Shown here piece by piece: positions 50,361 to 58,330 of a DNA stretch of 64,000 bases (the stretch's first letter is position 1; each line of letters opens with the position of its first letter). The stretch spans positions 35,915 to 99,914 of the forward strand of contig JAGTRU010000015.1 of assembly GCA_018261905.1 (NCBI GenBank). The letters are read 5' to 3'. The position numbers were made by a program, and so were the translations under genes. The notes beneath the pieces were generated by a model, which was given only the letters and a program-made list of their open reading frames with translations, made no database searches and was not told where the DNA came from. This stretch comes from Pseudomonadota bacterium. Lineage in GTDB: Bacteria; Pseudomonadota; Gammaproteobacteria; Burkholderiales; Rhodocyclaceae.

Positions 50361-51485
50361 TTGCTCTACACCGCCGGCCTGACCCTTCTCGCCCTGCTCG
50401 CCAGCGTCGTCCTGCTGATCAGTGGCGTGGGAGCGGTGCAGGCGGTGGCGCACCTGGCTTTCGCGGTCGGCATCGTGCCGCTGATTTTTGCCGCCATGAT
50501 GCATTTCGTGCCGGTGCTGACGCGAACCGGCGAGCCGCATCGCTGGCTGGCCCGCCTGCCGGTGTTCGCCCAGTTGTGCGGAGGGCTGGCGGTGCTGGCC
50601 ATGCAGGGGCTGGTGCCGCGCGCTTGGTTGCACTTGGCGGTCTTGCTCGATCTGCTGCTGACCGCCGTGCTGTTCAATTGGATGGCCGGGCGGGCACGGG
50701 CCACTATCGGTTCGCCGCACCCGGGCTGGCGCTGGTACGGGGCGGCTCTCGGCTGCCTGATGCTGGCCTTGCTGGCGGTTCTGTTGATCGCCGTGTGGCC
50801 GACGCACTGGTGGGCGTTACGTCTTTTCCATCTGCATCTCAATAGTATCGGCCTGCTTGGTCTGGCGGCCCTGGGCACTTTGCCCATCCTGTTGCCGACG
50901 GTGCTCGGCAAGCCCGACCCGGAGGCGGCCGGTTGGCTGCATCGGCGCCTCTGGTTGGTGGCCGGCGGGGCGCTGGTGGTGGCAACCGGGGCGGCGGTGG
51001 TCTGGCCTTTCGGGGTGCCCGGCGCCGCCTTGGTGCTGGTCGCGGCGCTGGGCCTGATCGGGCAGTGGACGCGCCGTTTCGGTCTGCGGACCTTGTTGCG
51101 GGATGGCGTTTCCGCGTCGTTGCTGGCGGCGGTTTGTGGCTTGATGCTCAGTCTGGGGGCCGGCGTCGCGCACGGCGCCAAGTTGATGGAGGGGCGCCCG
51201 ACTCTGCTGGCCTGGGGGATCGGTTTTCTGCTGCCGCTGGTCAGCGGGGCGCTTAGCCAGTTGTTGCCGGTCTGGCGTTGGCCGGGGCCGGTGACGCCGG
51301 CGCGTCTGCTCATGCGCCAGAAACTGGCGGCCAGCGGGGCCTGGCGGGCGGCCCTGTTTCTCGCTTCGGCAAGCGCCTTGTTGGCCGGCTTCAGGCTGGC
51401 CGCGGCGGCTTTTTTGCTGCTTGCGCTGGGCCTCTTTCTGGCCAACCTGTTGCAAGCCGTGCGCGTCTCGCGGTCGACGCGGTAA
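50361..51485 (+). CDS. Multipass membrane protein, NnrS-like in layout
   Basis: This 374-residue protein is almost wholly hydrophobic, with about 11 membrane helices. Histidines sit in helices (AHLAFAVGIVPLIFAAMMHFVPV near 35, RLFHLHLNSIGLLG near 158), which resemble haem or copper-ligating His of NnrS-type proteins, but I cannot confirm the family. It starts with TTG directly after the DUF2249 stop; no ATG lies nearby. DUF2249 plus this gene suggests a role in anaerobic nitrogen-oxide metabolism. Confidence 0.7.
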   Translation: MLYTAGLTLLALLASVVLLISGVGAVQAVAHLAFAVGIVPLIFAAMMHFVPVLTRTGEPHRWLARLPVFAQLCGGLAVLAMQGLVPRAWLHLAVLLDLLLTAVLFNWMAGRARATIGSPHPGWRWYGAALGCLMLALLAVLLIAVWPTHWWALRLFHLHLNSIGLLGLAALGTLPILLPTVLGKPDPEAAGWLHRRLWLVAGGALVVATGAAVVWPFGVPGAALVLVAALGLIGQWTRRFGLRTLLRDGVSASLLAAVCGLMLSLGAGVAHGAKLMEGRPTLLAWGIGFLLPLVSGALSQLLPVWRWPGPVTPARLLMRQKLAASGAWRAALFLASASALLAGFRLAAAAFLLLALGLFLANLLQAVRVSRSTR

Positions 51486-51517
51486 AATCGCCGTTTTTCG
51501 CTTTTCAGGGCTTCGCC

Positions 51518-52945
51518 ATGCGCTACATTTCGACCCGCGGCCACGCCGCGCCCCAGGCTTTCTGCGACATTCTCCTCGGCGGTCTGGCGCCGGACGGCGG
51601 CCTCTACCTGCCGGAGAGCTATCCGCAGATCAGCCGCGCCGAACTCGATGCCTGGCGCCAATTGTCCTATGCCGACCTGGCTTATGAAATCCTGGCGAAG
51701 TTCATTACCGACATTCCGCCGGCCGATCTCAAGGCGCTGGTCGCCAAGACCTATACGGCGGCAGTCTATTGCCATGCCCGCAACGGTGGCGACGCCCGCC
51801 AGATCACGCCGCTGACCCGTCTCGAAGACGGTCTGTACACGCAGGAACTGTCGAACGGTCCGACCCTGGCCTTCAAGGACATGGCCATGCAGTTGCTCGG
51901 CAACCTCTTCGAGTACGTGCTGGAGAAGCGCGGCGAGTCGATCAACATTCTCGGTGCCACCTCCGGCGACACCGGCTCGGCGGCCGAATACGCCATGCGC
52001 GGCAAGCATAACGTCAAGGTCTTCATGCTCTCGCCGGATGGCAAGATGAGCGCCTTCCAGCGCGCCCAGATGTATTCGCTGCAGGACGACAACATCTTCA
52101 ATATCGCCGTCACCGGCCTCTTCGACGATGCGCAGGACATCGTCAAGGCGGTTTCCAACGATGCCGAGTTCAAGAAGAAATACAAGATCGGCGCCGTCAA
52201 TTCGATCAACTGGGCGCGCGTCGCGGCGCAGATCGTCTATTACTTCCAGGGCTATTTCCTGGCCACCCAATCGAACGACGAGCAGGTGTCCTTCGCCGTG
52301 CCCTCGGGCAATTTCGGCAATATCTGCGCCGGCCACATCGCCCGCCAGATGGGCTTGCCGATCAAGCAACTGGTCCTCGCTACCAACGAGAACGACGTGC
52401 TCGACGAGTTCTTCCGTACCGGTATCTACCGGCCGCGCAGTGCGGCCGAAACCAGCATCACGTCCAGCCCGTCGATGGATATTTCCAAGGCCTCCAATTT
52501 CGAGCGCTTCGTCTTCGACCTGGTCGGCCGCGACCCGGCGGCGGTCAGCGAACTGTGGGCCAAGGTCGACAAGGGGCTGGCTTTCGATCTTTCCGAATCC
52601 GTGCACTGGGCCAAAATTGCCCGCTTCGGCTTTGTCTCGGGCAAGAGCACTCACCTTGACCGCATCAACACCATCCGCTTCGCCCAGGGGCGCTACCAGG
52701 TGATGCTCGATACGCACACCGCCGACGGTCTGAAAGTGGCGCTCGAACATCGTTTGCCCAATGTCCCGATGATCGTGCTGGAAACCGCCCAGCCGGCCAA
52801 GTTCGAGGAAACCATCCGCGAAGCCCTGGGCACCGAGCCGGTCCGCCCGGCCGACCTGGCCGGCATCGAAAATCTGCCGCAACGCGTCGAGGTCATGGCG
52901 CCGGATGTCGAGGCCATCAAACGCTACCTGGTCGCGCGCCTCTGA
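51518..52945 (+). CDS. thrC: Threonine synthase
   Basis: This 475-residue PLP enzyme turns O-phosphohomoserine into threonine. The N-terminal MRYISTRGHAAPQAF, the PLP-lysine block NGPTLAFKDMAMQLL (Lys near 115), the phosphate-binding GATSGDTGSAAEYAMRG and NFGNICAGHIARQMG are the long-form ThrC signature. It lies 32 bases after the membrane-protein gene. The usual hom partner is not in the window. Confidence 0.96.
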   Translation: MRYISTRGHAAPQAFCDILLGGLAPDGGLYLPESYPQISRAELDAWRQLSYADLAYEILAKFITDIPPADLKALVAKTYTAAVYCHARNGGDARQITPLTRLEDGLYTQELSNGPTLAFKDMAMQLLGNLFEYVLEKRGESINILGATSGDTGSAAEYAMRGKHNVKVFMLSPDGKMSAFQRAQMYSLQDDNIFNIAVTGLFDDAQDIVKAVSNDAEFKKKYKIGAVNSINWARVAAQIVYYFQGYFLATQSNDEQVSFAVPSGNFGNICAGHIARQMGLPIKQLVLATNENDVLDEFFRTGIYRPRSAAETSITSSPSMDISKASNFERFVFDLVGRDPAAVSELWAKVDKGLAFDLSESVHWAKIARFGFVSGKSTHLDRINTIRFAQGRYQVMLDTHTADGLKVALEHRLPNVPMIVLETAQPAKFEETIREALGTEPVRPADLAGIENLPQRVEVMAPDVEAIKRYLVARL

Positions 52946-52951
52946 CCCATC

Positions 52952-52978
52952 AAGGGCGGCCCGGCGGCCGCCCTTTTT
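52952..52978 (+). terminator. Rho-independent terminator after thrC
   Basis: Perfect 10-bp stem AAGGGCGGCC/GGCCGCCCTT with loop CGGC and then TTT. Confidence 0.9.
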
Positions 52979-53223
52979 CGATCGGCGGCGCAGCGGGGCG
53001 GCATGAAACCGGCACCATAACCAGGCGTCGGGCCAGGTGGTCTTTATTTATCCCTTTTGACTCAATGCCGGCCACTCGTTAAGACTTGCTTAAGAGAGGC
53101 GGCGCAGCATGGCCCGATATGATTGTTCGGGAGTGGCAAAGCGATGGGGCAAGCGAGGCGTGGCGCACGAGAAGGAAAGCGGCTCATCATGGAGCGCGGG
53201 ACGCCGCCCGGAGTGGTCGGAAA

Positions 53224-54498
53224 ATGACCGCGCTTTCCCTGTTTCTCTGGATTGCCGGCGGGATTGTTGTGCAGGTGGTGGCCTATCTCGGCCTTGGTTT
53301 CTGGCGTCACTGGCTGGCCTATCAAGGCTTGTGCCGTAGTCTCGAAACCGTCGATCCGGCGACCGGTGCTGCCGCCAGCGGAGAAACGCCAGCCCGGCCG
53401 GCGGCCTGGGCCGGCTACCGGGCTTTCCGGGTGAAGGCCCGGGCGTTCGAGGATGCGGCGCAGTCGGTGTGTTCCTTTTTTCTGGTGCCGGAAGATCAGC
53501 AAGCGCTGCCGCCTTTCTGCCCCGGGCAGTTCCTGACTTTTCGCCTGGAGGTGCCGAACGCCGCCGGCGGCGTGGATCAAGTCATCCGTTGCTACTCCTT
53601 GTCGGATGCGCCGCAGGCCAGCGCTTACCGGGTTTCGATCAAACGTGCGGCGCCGCCGCCCGGTCTTGCGGTGCAGCCGGGGCGGTCGTCTACCTACTTT
53701 CACGACCAGTTGGGGATTGGCGATCTGCTGCAGGTGCGGGCTCCGGCCGGGCATTTCTATCTCGATCACGGCACCGCTCCGGTCGTCCTGCTCGCCGGCG
53801 GGATCGGCATCACGCCATTGCTCAGTATGCTGAACTGGTCCCTGGCCGAACAATCCGGGCGGGAAATCTGGTTGTTTTACGGCGTTCGCGACGGCGATGA
53901 AGTGGTGATGAGGGCGCATCTTGAACAGTTGGCGGCAAGCCATCCGCACTTCCATCTGCGCCTCTGCGTCAGCAAACCGCGAGCGGGCGACGAGGCGGGC
54001 CGCGACTATCACCATCCGGAGCGGATCAGTGTCGATCTGTTGCGCCGCGAATTGCCGCTCAAGCCGTATCACTTCTATCTCTGCGGACCGACCCCCTTGC
54101 TCGAAAGCATGGTGCCGGGGCTGGCCGCGTGGGGCGTGCCGGAGGCGCGCATCCATTTCGAAGCATTCGGCCCGGCTTCGCTGAAACGCCCGTCGGCGGC
54201 GCTTGTTCAGGGCGCAGAAGCGGCAAGTGTGGCGCCGGGTAGCGAACTCGTCGTCAGCTTTGCCCGCTCCGGCCAACAGTTTTCCTGGTCCACGACGGCC
54301 GGCAATTTGCTCGATTTCGCCGAAGCCCACGGTGTCTCGGTGAATTCCGGCTGTCGGGCCGGCGGCTGCGGAAGTTGCCAGACCCGTATCGAGAGCGGCG
54401 AGGTGAGTTACTCGCAGGCGCCGGATTTCGATCCCGAGCCGGGTTCCTGCCTGCTCTGCATGTGTATCCCCAAAACCAGCGTGACGCTGGAGGCATAA
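53224..54498 (+). CDS. Membrane-anchored FNR-type flavin reductase with 2Fe-2S domain
   Basis: This 424-residue protein has an N-terminal membrane helix (LFLWIAGGIVVQVVAYLGLG). An FNR barrel follows with FAD-binding RCYSLSD near 122 and an NAD(P) half with LLAGGIGITPLLSML near 190 and FYLCGP near 285. A C-terminal plant-type ferredoxin has the cluster Cys in NSGCRAGGCGSCQT near 378 and CLLCMC near 410. It moves electrons from NAD(P)H to the cytochrome-b-like and octahaem cytochromes encoded next. ATG 53224 was chosen over an upstream frame to 53086. Confidence 0.9.
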   Translation: MTALSLFLWIAGGIVVQVVAYLGLGFWRHWLAYQGLCRSLETVDPATGAAASGETPARPAAWAGYRAFRVKARAFEDAAQSVCSFFLVPEDQQALPPFCPGQFLTFRLEVPNAAGGVDQVIRCYSLSDAPQASAYRVSIKRAAPPPGLAVQPGRSSTYFHDQLGIGDLLQVRAPAGHFYLDHGTAPVVLLAGGIGITPLLSMLNWSLAEQSGREIWLFYGVRDGDEVVMRAHLEQLAASHPHFHLRLCVSKPRAGDEAGRDYHHPERISVDLLRRELPLKPYHFYLCGPTPLLESMVPGLAAWGVPEARIHFEAFGPASLKRPSAALVQGAEAASVAPGSELVVSFARSGQQFSWSTTAGNLLDFAEAHGVSVNSGCRAGGCGSCQTRIESGEVSYSQAPDFDPEPGSCLLCMCIPKTSVTLEA

Positions 54499-55077
54499 AT
54501 GACAACTTCGCTCTGGCGCCAGCATATTCTGCCCTTTACCCTGTTGCTCGGGCTGCTCGCCTTGGCCGCCGTGGCCGGCGATGCCGTGCTGCACCGCCTG
54601 GATCTGGTCTGGGTCGGGCGCTACCTGGGAATTCCGGGAACGCTGCTGATCATCGTTTCACTGGTCTATTCGCTGCGCAAGCGAAAATACATCAGCACGG
54701 GGAGTCCGAAATCCCTGCTCACCTTTCATGAATTCACCGCCTGGCTCGGTTCGCTGATGGTGCTGATCCATGGCGGCATTCATTTCAACGCCATTTTGCC
54801 CTGGCTGGCGACCATTGCCATGGGCGTCAATGTGATCAGCGGCCTGGTCGGCAAGTTGCTGCTCGATCGCTCGCGTCGCCATGTCCTGGCGCAGCGCGAG
54901 CATTACCAGTTGCGCGGCATGGCATTACCCGAGGTCGAGCAGGCCGTGTTCTGGGATGCGGTGAGCCTGGGCGCGATGACACGCTGGCGCAAGGTGCATA
55001 TCCCGATTTTCATCGTCTTCAGCATTTTGGCCTGCGGCCACATCATCAGCGTCTTCCTGTTCTGGGGCTGGGTATGA
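54499..55077 (+). CDS. Cytochrome-b-like integral membrane protein
   Basis: This 192-residue protein has about four membrane helices. Histidines lie at helix ends or inside them (LTFHEFTAWLG near 75, VLIHGGIHFNA near 91, VHIPIFIV near 165, CGHIISVF near 178). This is the layout of the ferric-reductase-like/cytochrome b561-like four-helix domain with bis-His haem sites. It starts at the base after the preceding stop and overlaps the next gene by 4 bases (ATGA), so it is the membrane link of the electron chain. Confidence 0.78.
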   Translation: MTTSLWRQHILPFTLLLGLLALAAVAGDAVLHRLDLVWVGRYLGIPGTLLIIVSLVYSLRKRKYISTGSPKSLLTFHEFTAWLGSLMVLIHGGIHFNAILPWLATIAMGVNVISGLVGKLLLDRSRRHVLAQREHYQLRGMALPEVEQAVFWDAVSLGAMTRWRKVHIPIFIVFSILACGHIISVFLFWGWV

Positions 55078-55808
55078 GCCGACTTCTCAAACTTGTTCTG
55101 GCCGCCAACCTGCTGGTCCTCACCGGGCTGGTCTTCGTCTATCCGCAACTGATGGTTGGCCCCGGCAAGTTGATTCCCGGTCATCAGCGGTTGGCGAGCG
55201 ACTGCTTTGCTTGTCATGCGCCGCTGACCGGCGTCGACTCCGGGCGTTGCGTGGTCTGCCACAAGCCCGACGATATCGGTCGCCTGGCGACAACCGGCCT
55301 GCCGATCGCCAAGCCGCTGACCGCGGTGGCCTTCCACCAGAAGCTGAGCAGCCAGGATTGCGTCGCCTGTCACAGTGACCATGCTGGCGTTCGCCGCTTC
55401 CGCCAGCAAGGCCATTTCAACCATCAGCTTCTCCAGGCGGCAATGCGTGAACAGTGCCAGACCTGTCACAAATCGCCGAACGATACGCTGCACCAGCAAA
55501 TCACCGGCAATTGCAGCCAGTGCCATAGCCAGGAGAAATGGACGCCGGCGACTTTCGATCACGACAAGTTCTTCGCGCTCGATCGTGACCACGACACGCG
55601 GTGCATCACTTGCCACCTCGCTAACGATTACCGCCGTTACACCTGCTATGGCTGTCACGAGCACACGCTGGCCAATATTCGCCGCGAGCATATCGAGGAG
55701 GGGATCCGTAAATTCGACGATTGCGTCGAATGCCACCGCAGCGCCGACGAGCACGACATCCGCGGCGGGCGTGGCGCCGGCGGTCGGCGCCAACACGACG
55801 ATGATTGA
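55074..55808 (+). CDS. Octahaem c-type cytochrome, periplasmic
   Basis: This 244-residue protein has a signal or anchor (LLKLVLAANLLVLTGLVFVY) and eight CxxCH sites: CFACH, CVVCH, CVACH, CQTCH, CSQCH, CITCH, CYGCH and CVECH. Many other His are available as distal ligands. It would accept electrons from the cytochrome-b-like protein and pass them to periplasmic or outer-surface acceptors. The terminal acceptor is unknown. The charged C-terminal tail ends HDDD. Confidence 0.92.
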   Translation: MSRLLKLVLAANLLVLTGLVFVYPQLMVGPGKLIPGHQRLASDCFACHAPLTGVDSGRCVVCHKPDDIGRLATTGLPIAKPLTAVAFHQKLSSQDCVACHSDHAGVRRFRQQGHFNHQLLQAAMREQCQTCHKSPNDTLHQQITGNCSQCHSQEKWTPATFDHDKFFALDRDHDTRCITCHLANDYRRYTCYGCHEHTLANIRREHIEEGIRKFDDCVECHRSADEHDIRGGRGAGGRRQHDDD

Positions 55809-55816
55809 GGCGGTCG

Positions 55817-55848
55817 GCAGATTCTCTCGGGGGTGACGGAGAATCTGC
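55817..55848. terminator. Stem-loop between convergent cytochrome and nadC genes
   Basis: Perfect 10-bp stem GCAGATTCTC/GAGAATCTGC with a 12-base loop and no T-run; probably a bidirectional terminator. Confidence 0.5.
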
Positions 55849-55881
55849 GCCCGCCGGCGAACCCGTCGCCGGAAAGCCGGT

Positions 55882-56745
55882 TTAGTCGATAAAGCGCAGC
55901 GACAGGTCGAGCGCCTTGACGTCCTTGGTCAGGGCGCCGACCGAAATGCGGTCGACGCCGGTTTCGGCGATGCCGCGGATGGTTTCCAGGGTGACGTTGC
56001 CCGAGGATTCGAGGACGGCACGACCGGCGTTGATGGGCACGGCGGCGCGCAGCATGTCGAGGCTGAAATTGTCGAGCAGGATCATCGTCGCACCGGCCGC
56101 CAGCGCGGCTTCCAGCTCGGCCAGCGATTCGACCTCGATCTGGATGAACTTGCAGCGGTCGGCCGCTTGGGCGGCGGCTTTTTTCGCTTCGGCCATCGCT
56201 TCGGCAATGCCGCCGGCGGCATGGATATGATTTTCCTTGATCAGGATGGCATCCCACAGGGCCAGTCGGTGATTGCCGCCACCGCCGGCGCGGACCGCGT
56301 ATTTCTGGGCGATGCGCAGGCCGGGCAGGGTTTTGCGGGTGTCGACGACCTCCGCCCCGGTGCCGGCGATGGCATCGGCGTAGATCCGGGCCTTGCTGGC
56401 GACGGCGGAAAGCAGTTGCAGGAAATTCAGGGCACTGCGTTCGGCGGTGAGCAGGGCGCGGGCATTGGCGCGGATTTCGCACAATTGTTGCTGGGCGACG
56501 ATGCGCTCGCCATCGGCGGCCTGCCAGGAGATTTCCGCCGTCGGGTCAAGTTTCGTCACGCACAATTCAAACCAGTCCCGGCCGCACAGCACGCCGGCTT
56601 CGCGCGAGATGACCGTGGCGCGCACGCGGCGCTCGGCCGGGACGAGGCCAGCGGTCAGGTCGCCGGCGCCGACATCCTCGGCCAGGGCGGCGGCGACGTT
56701 GCGGGCGATCTCGGGGGCAAGGGGGAAATCAAATTCGATGGACAT
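55882..56745 (-). CDS. nadC: Nicotinate-nucleotide pyrophosphorylase (carboxylating)
   Basis: This 287-residue enzyme converts quinolinate and PRPP to NaMN in de novo NAD synthesis. It shows ALAEDVGAGDLTA near residue 20, TAERSALNFLQLLS near 100, VVDTRKTLPGLRIAQKYAVRAGGGGNHRLAL near 133, ILIKENHI near 167 and LESSGNV near 245, all NadC motifs. It follows nnr by 88 bases in the same direction. Confidence 0.96.
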   Translation of the reverse strand: MSIEFDFPLAPEIARNVAAALAEDVGAGDLTAGLVPAERRVRATVISREAGVLCGRDWFELCVTKLDPTAEISWQAADGERIVAQQQLCEIRANARALLTAERSALNFLQLLSAVASKARIYADAIAGTGAEVVDTRKTLPGLRIAQKYAVRAGGGGNHRLALWDAILIKENHIHAAGGIAEAMAEAKKAAAQAADRCKFIQIEVESLAELEAALAAGATMILLDNFSLDMLRAAVPINAGRAVLESSGNVTLETIRGIAETGVDRISVGALTKDVKALDLSLRFID

Positions 56746-56833
56746 AGCAGTGTCGAGGCGGATTGCGGAGTGGCGAATTGTACCGTCAGGCGAGCCGATC
56801 GTTGCGCCCGGGTTGGCGGCGCCGGCCGCCGGC

Positions 56834-58330
56834 TTAGCCGAGTTTGCCGGGCTGCCGGATCCAGTCGTTGAACAAGCGGCGGGCGGCGTCGATGACTTCG
56901 CCGGCCGTCAGGCCAATCGGGCCGATGCCGCTGGCGACCAGTTGGTCGGCCGCGGCGCCGTGCAGATGGACGCCGGCCAGCAAGGCCTCGGGCGCCGGCC
57001 AGTGCTGGGCGAGGAGGGCGCTGACCAGGCCGGTCAGGACGTCACCCATGCCGGCCGTGGCCATGCCGGGGTTGCCGGTGGTGTTGATCCACCAGTTGCC
57101 ATCGGCCAGGCAAACGATGCTGCCGCAACCTTTCAGGGCGACATGGCAGTGATAGCGTTGGCTGATTTCGCGGGCGGCGGCCAGGCGATCGGCCTGCACT
57201 TCCGGCGTGCTGCATTCGAGCAGACGGGCGGCTTCGGTGGGGTGGGGGGTGAGGATGGCCGGGTTGTTTCGGCTGGCCAGGGCGACTTGCAAGTTGCCTT
57301 CGCTGGCCACCAGGTTCAGCGCATCGGCGTCGAGAACCAGCGGCTGGTCGAAGGCGATGGCGGTTTCGAGCAGTTCCGAGGCTTCCAGCGAAATGCCCAG
57401 GCCGGGGCCGCAGGCCAGGGTGCTGAGCCCGGCTTGCAGCAAGGCCTGCGGACGACGCAGCATGAGTTCCGGCTGATAGGGGTCAAAGCTTGGCGGCTGG
57501 TGGTCGAGCAGGCCGATATAGACCCGTCCGGCCCCCAGCTTGATGGCGGCGCGCCCGGCCAGAAAGACGGCGCCCACCATCGAGGGGGCGCCACCCAGGA
57601 AGCCGAGGCTGCCGTAGCTGCCTTTGTGGCTGTTCTGGTGACGGGGTTTGAGCCAGGGCGCGAAATCGGCGAGCGAGATTTTATGGCCATCGGCCGGCAA
57701 TTCGGCGGTGGGCTGCAGCGCCAGCGGCGCGACGCGGATTTCGCCGCAATGGTCCGGGCCGTCGGCCGTCAATAGCCCCGGCTTGGCGGCGATAAAGGTG
57801 ATCGTTTGGCTGGCCTGGATTGCGCTGCCGAGAATCTGGCCGGTGTCGGCATTGAGGCCGGACGGGCAATCGAGCGCCAGCAGCGGGCAGCCGTCGCGTT
57901 GCGCCAGGCGATTGGCGGTGGCGATCCACTCGGCATGGTGACCTGCCGGCGGGCGGCGCAGGCCGATGCCGAACAGGCCGTCGACAATCAACGAGTAGTG
58001 AATGTCGGCCGGAATGGAGTCCGTCGTCGTGCCGCCGTCGGCCATATAGCGTTGGTGGGCGGCTCGCGCATCGTCCGGAAGGGCGGCCGGAGAGCCGGAA
58101 AAAATCAGGCGGACGTCGAAAAAACGCTGCCGTAACAGATGGGCCAGCTCGAATGCATCGCCACCGTTGTTGCCGGGGCCGGCCAAGACGAGCACGGGCC
58201 GAGCCGGCTGGCCGGCCAGTTCGACCGCCCAGTCGGCGGCGGCGCGGCCGGCGCGCTGCATCAGTGCCGCCTGGCGATGGCGGGTTTCGAGCAGGCGAAG
58301 GCTGGGGCTAAGGTATAACGAGGTCGGCAT
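56834..58330 (-). CDS. nnr: Bifunctional NAD(P)H-hydrate epimerase / dehydratase
   Basis: This 498-residue fusion repairs damaged NAD(P)H hydrates. The N-terminal YjeF_N epimerase has LAGPGNNGGDAFELA near 50 and LDCPSGLNADTG near 155. The C-terminal ADP-dependent dehydratase has SHKGSYGSLGFLGG near 232, LDADALN and MATAGMGDVLTGLVSALLAQ near 440. The start overlaps the sensor kinase gene end by 23 bases. Confidence 0.95.
   Translation of the reverse strand: MPTSLYLSPSLRLLETRHRQAALMQRAGRAAADWAVELAGQPARPVLVLAGPGNNGGDAFELAHLLRQRFFDVRLIFSGSPAALPDDARAAHQRYMADGGTTTDSIPADIHYSLIVDGLFGIGLRRPPAGHHAEWIATANRLAQRDGCPLLALDCPSGLNADTGQILGSAIQASQTITFIAAKPGLLTADGPDHCGEIRVAPLALQPTAELPADGHKISLADFAPWLKPRHQNSHKGSYGSLGFLGGAPSMVGAVFLAGRAAIKLGAGRVYIGLLDHQPPSFDPYQPELMLRRPQALLQAGLSTLACGPGLGISLEASELLETAIAFDQPLVLDADALNLVASEGNLQVALASRNNPAILTPHPTEAARLLECSTPEVQADRLAAAREISQRYHCHVALKGCGSIVCLADGNWWINTTGNPGMATAGMGDVLTGLVSALLAQHWPAPEALLAGVHLHGAAADQLVASGIGPIGLTAGEVIDAARRLFNDWIRQPGKLG

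Noticed and set aside
50366..52882. An 838-codon open frame on the minus strand across the membrane-protein and thrC genes
   Set aside because: It lies opposite a complete thrC and a membrane protein with clear motifs; it is a GC-rich shadow with no recognisable domain.
53062..54594. A 510-codon minus-strand frame opposite the flavin reductase
   Set aside because: The plus-strand protein has FNR and 2Fe-2S motifs over the same bases; the minus frame is a shadow.
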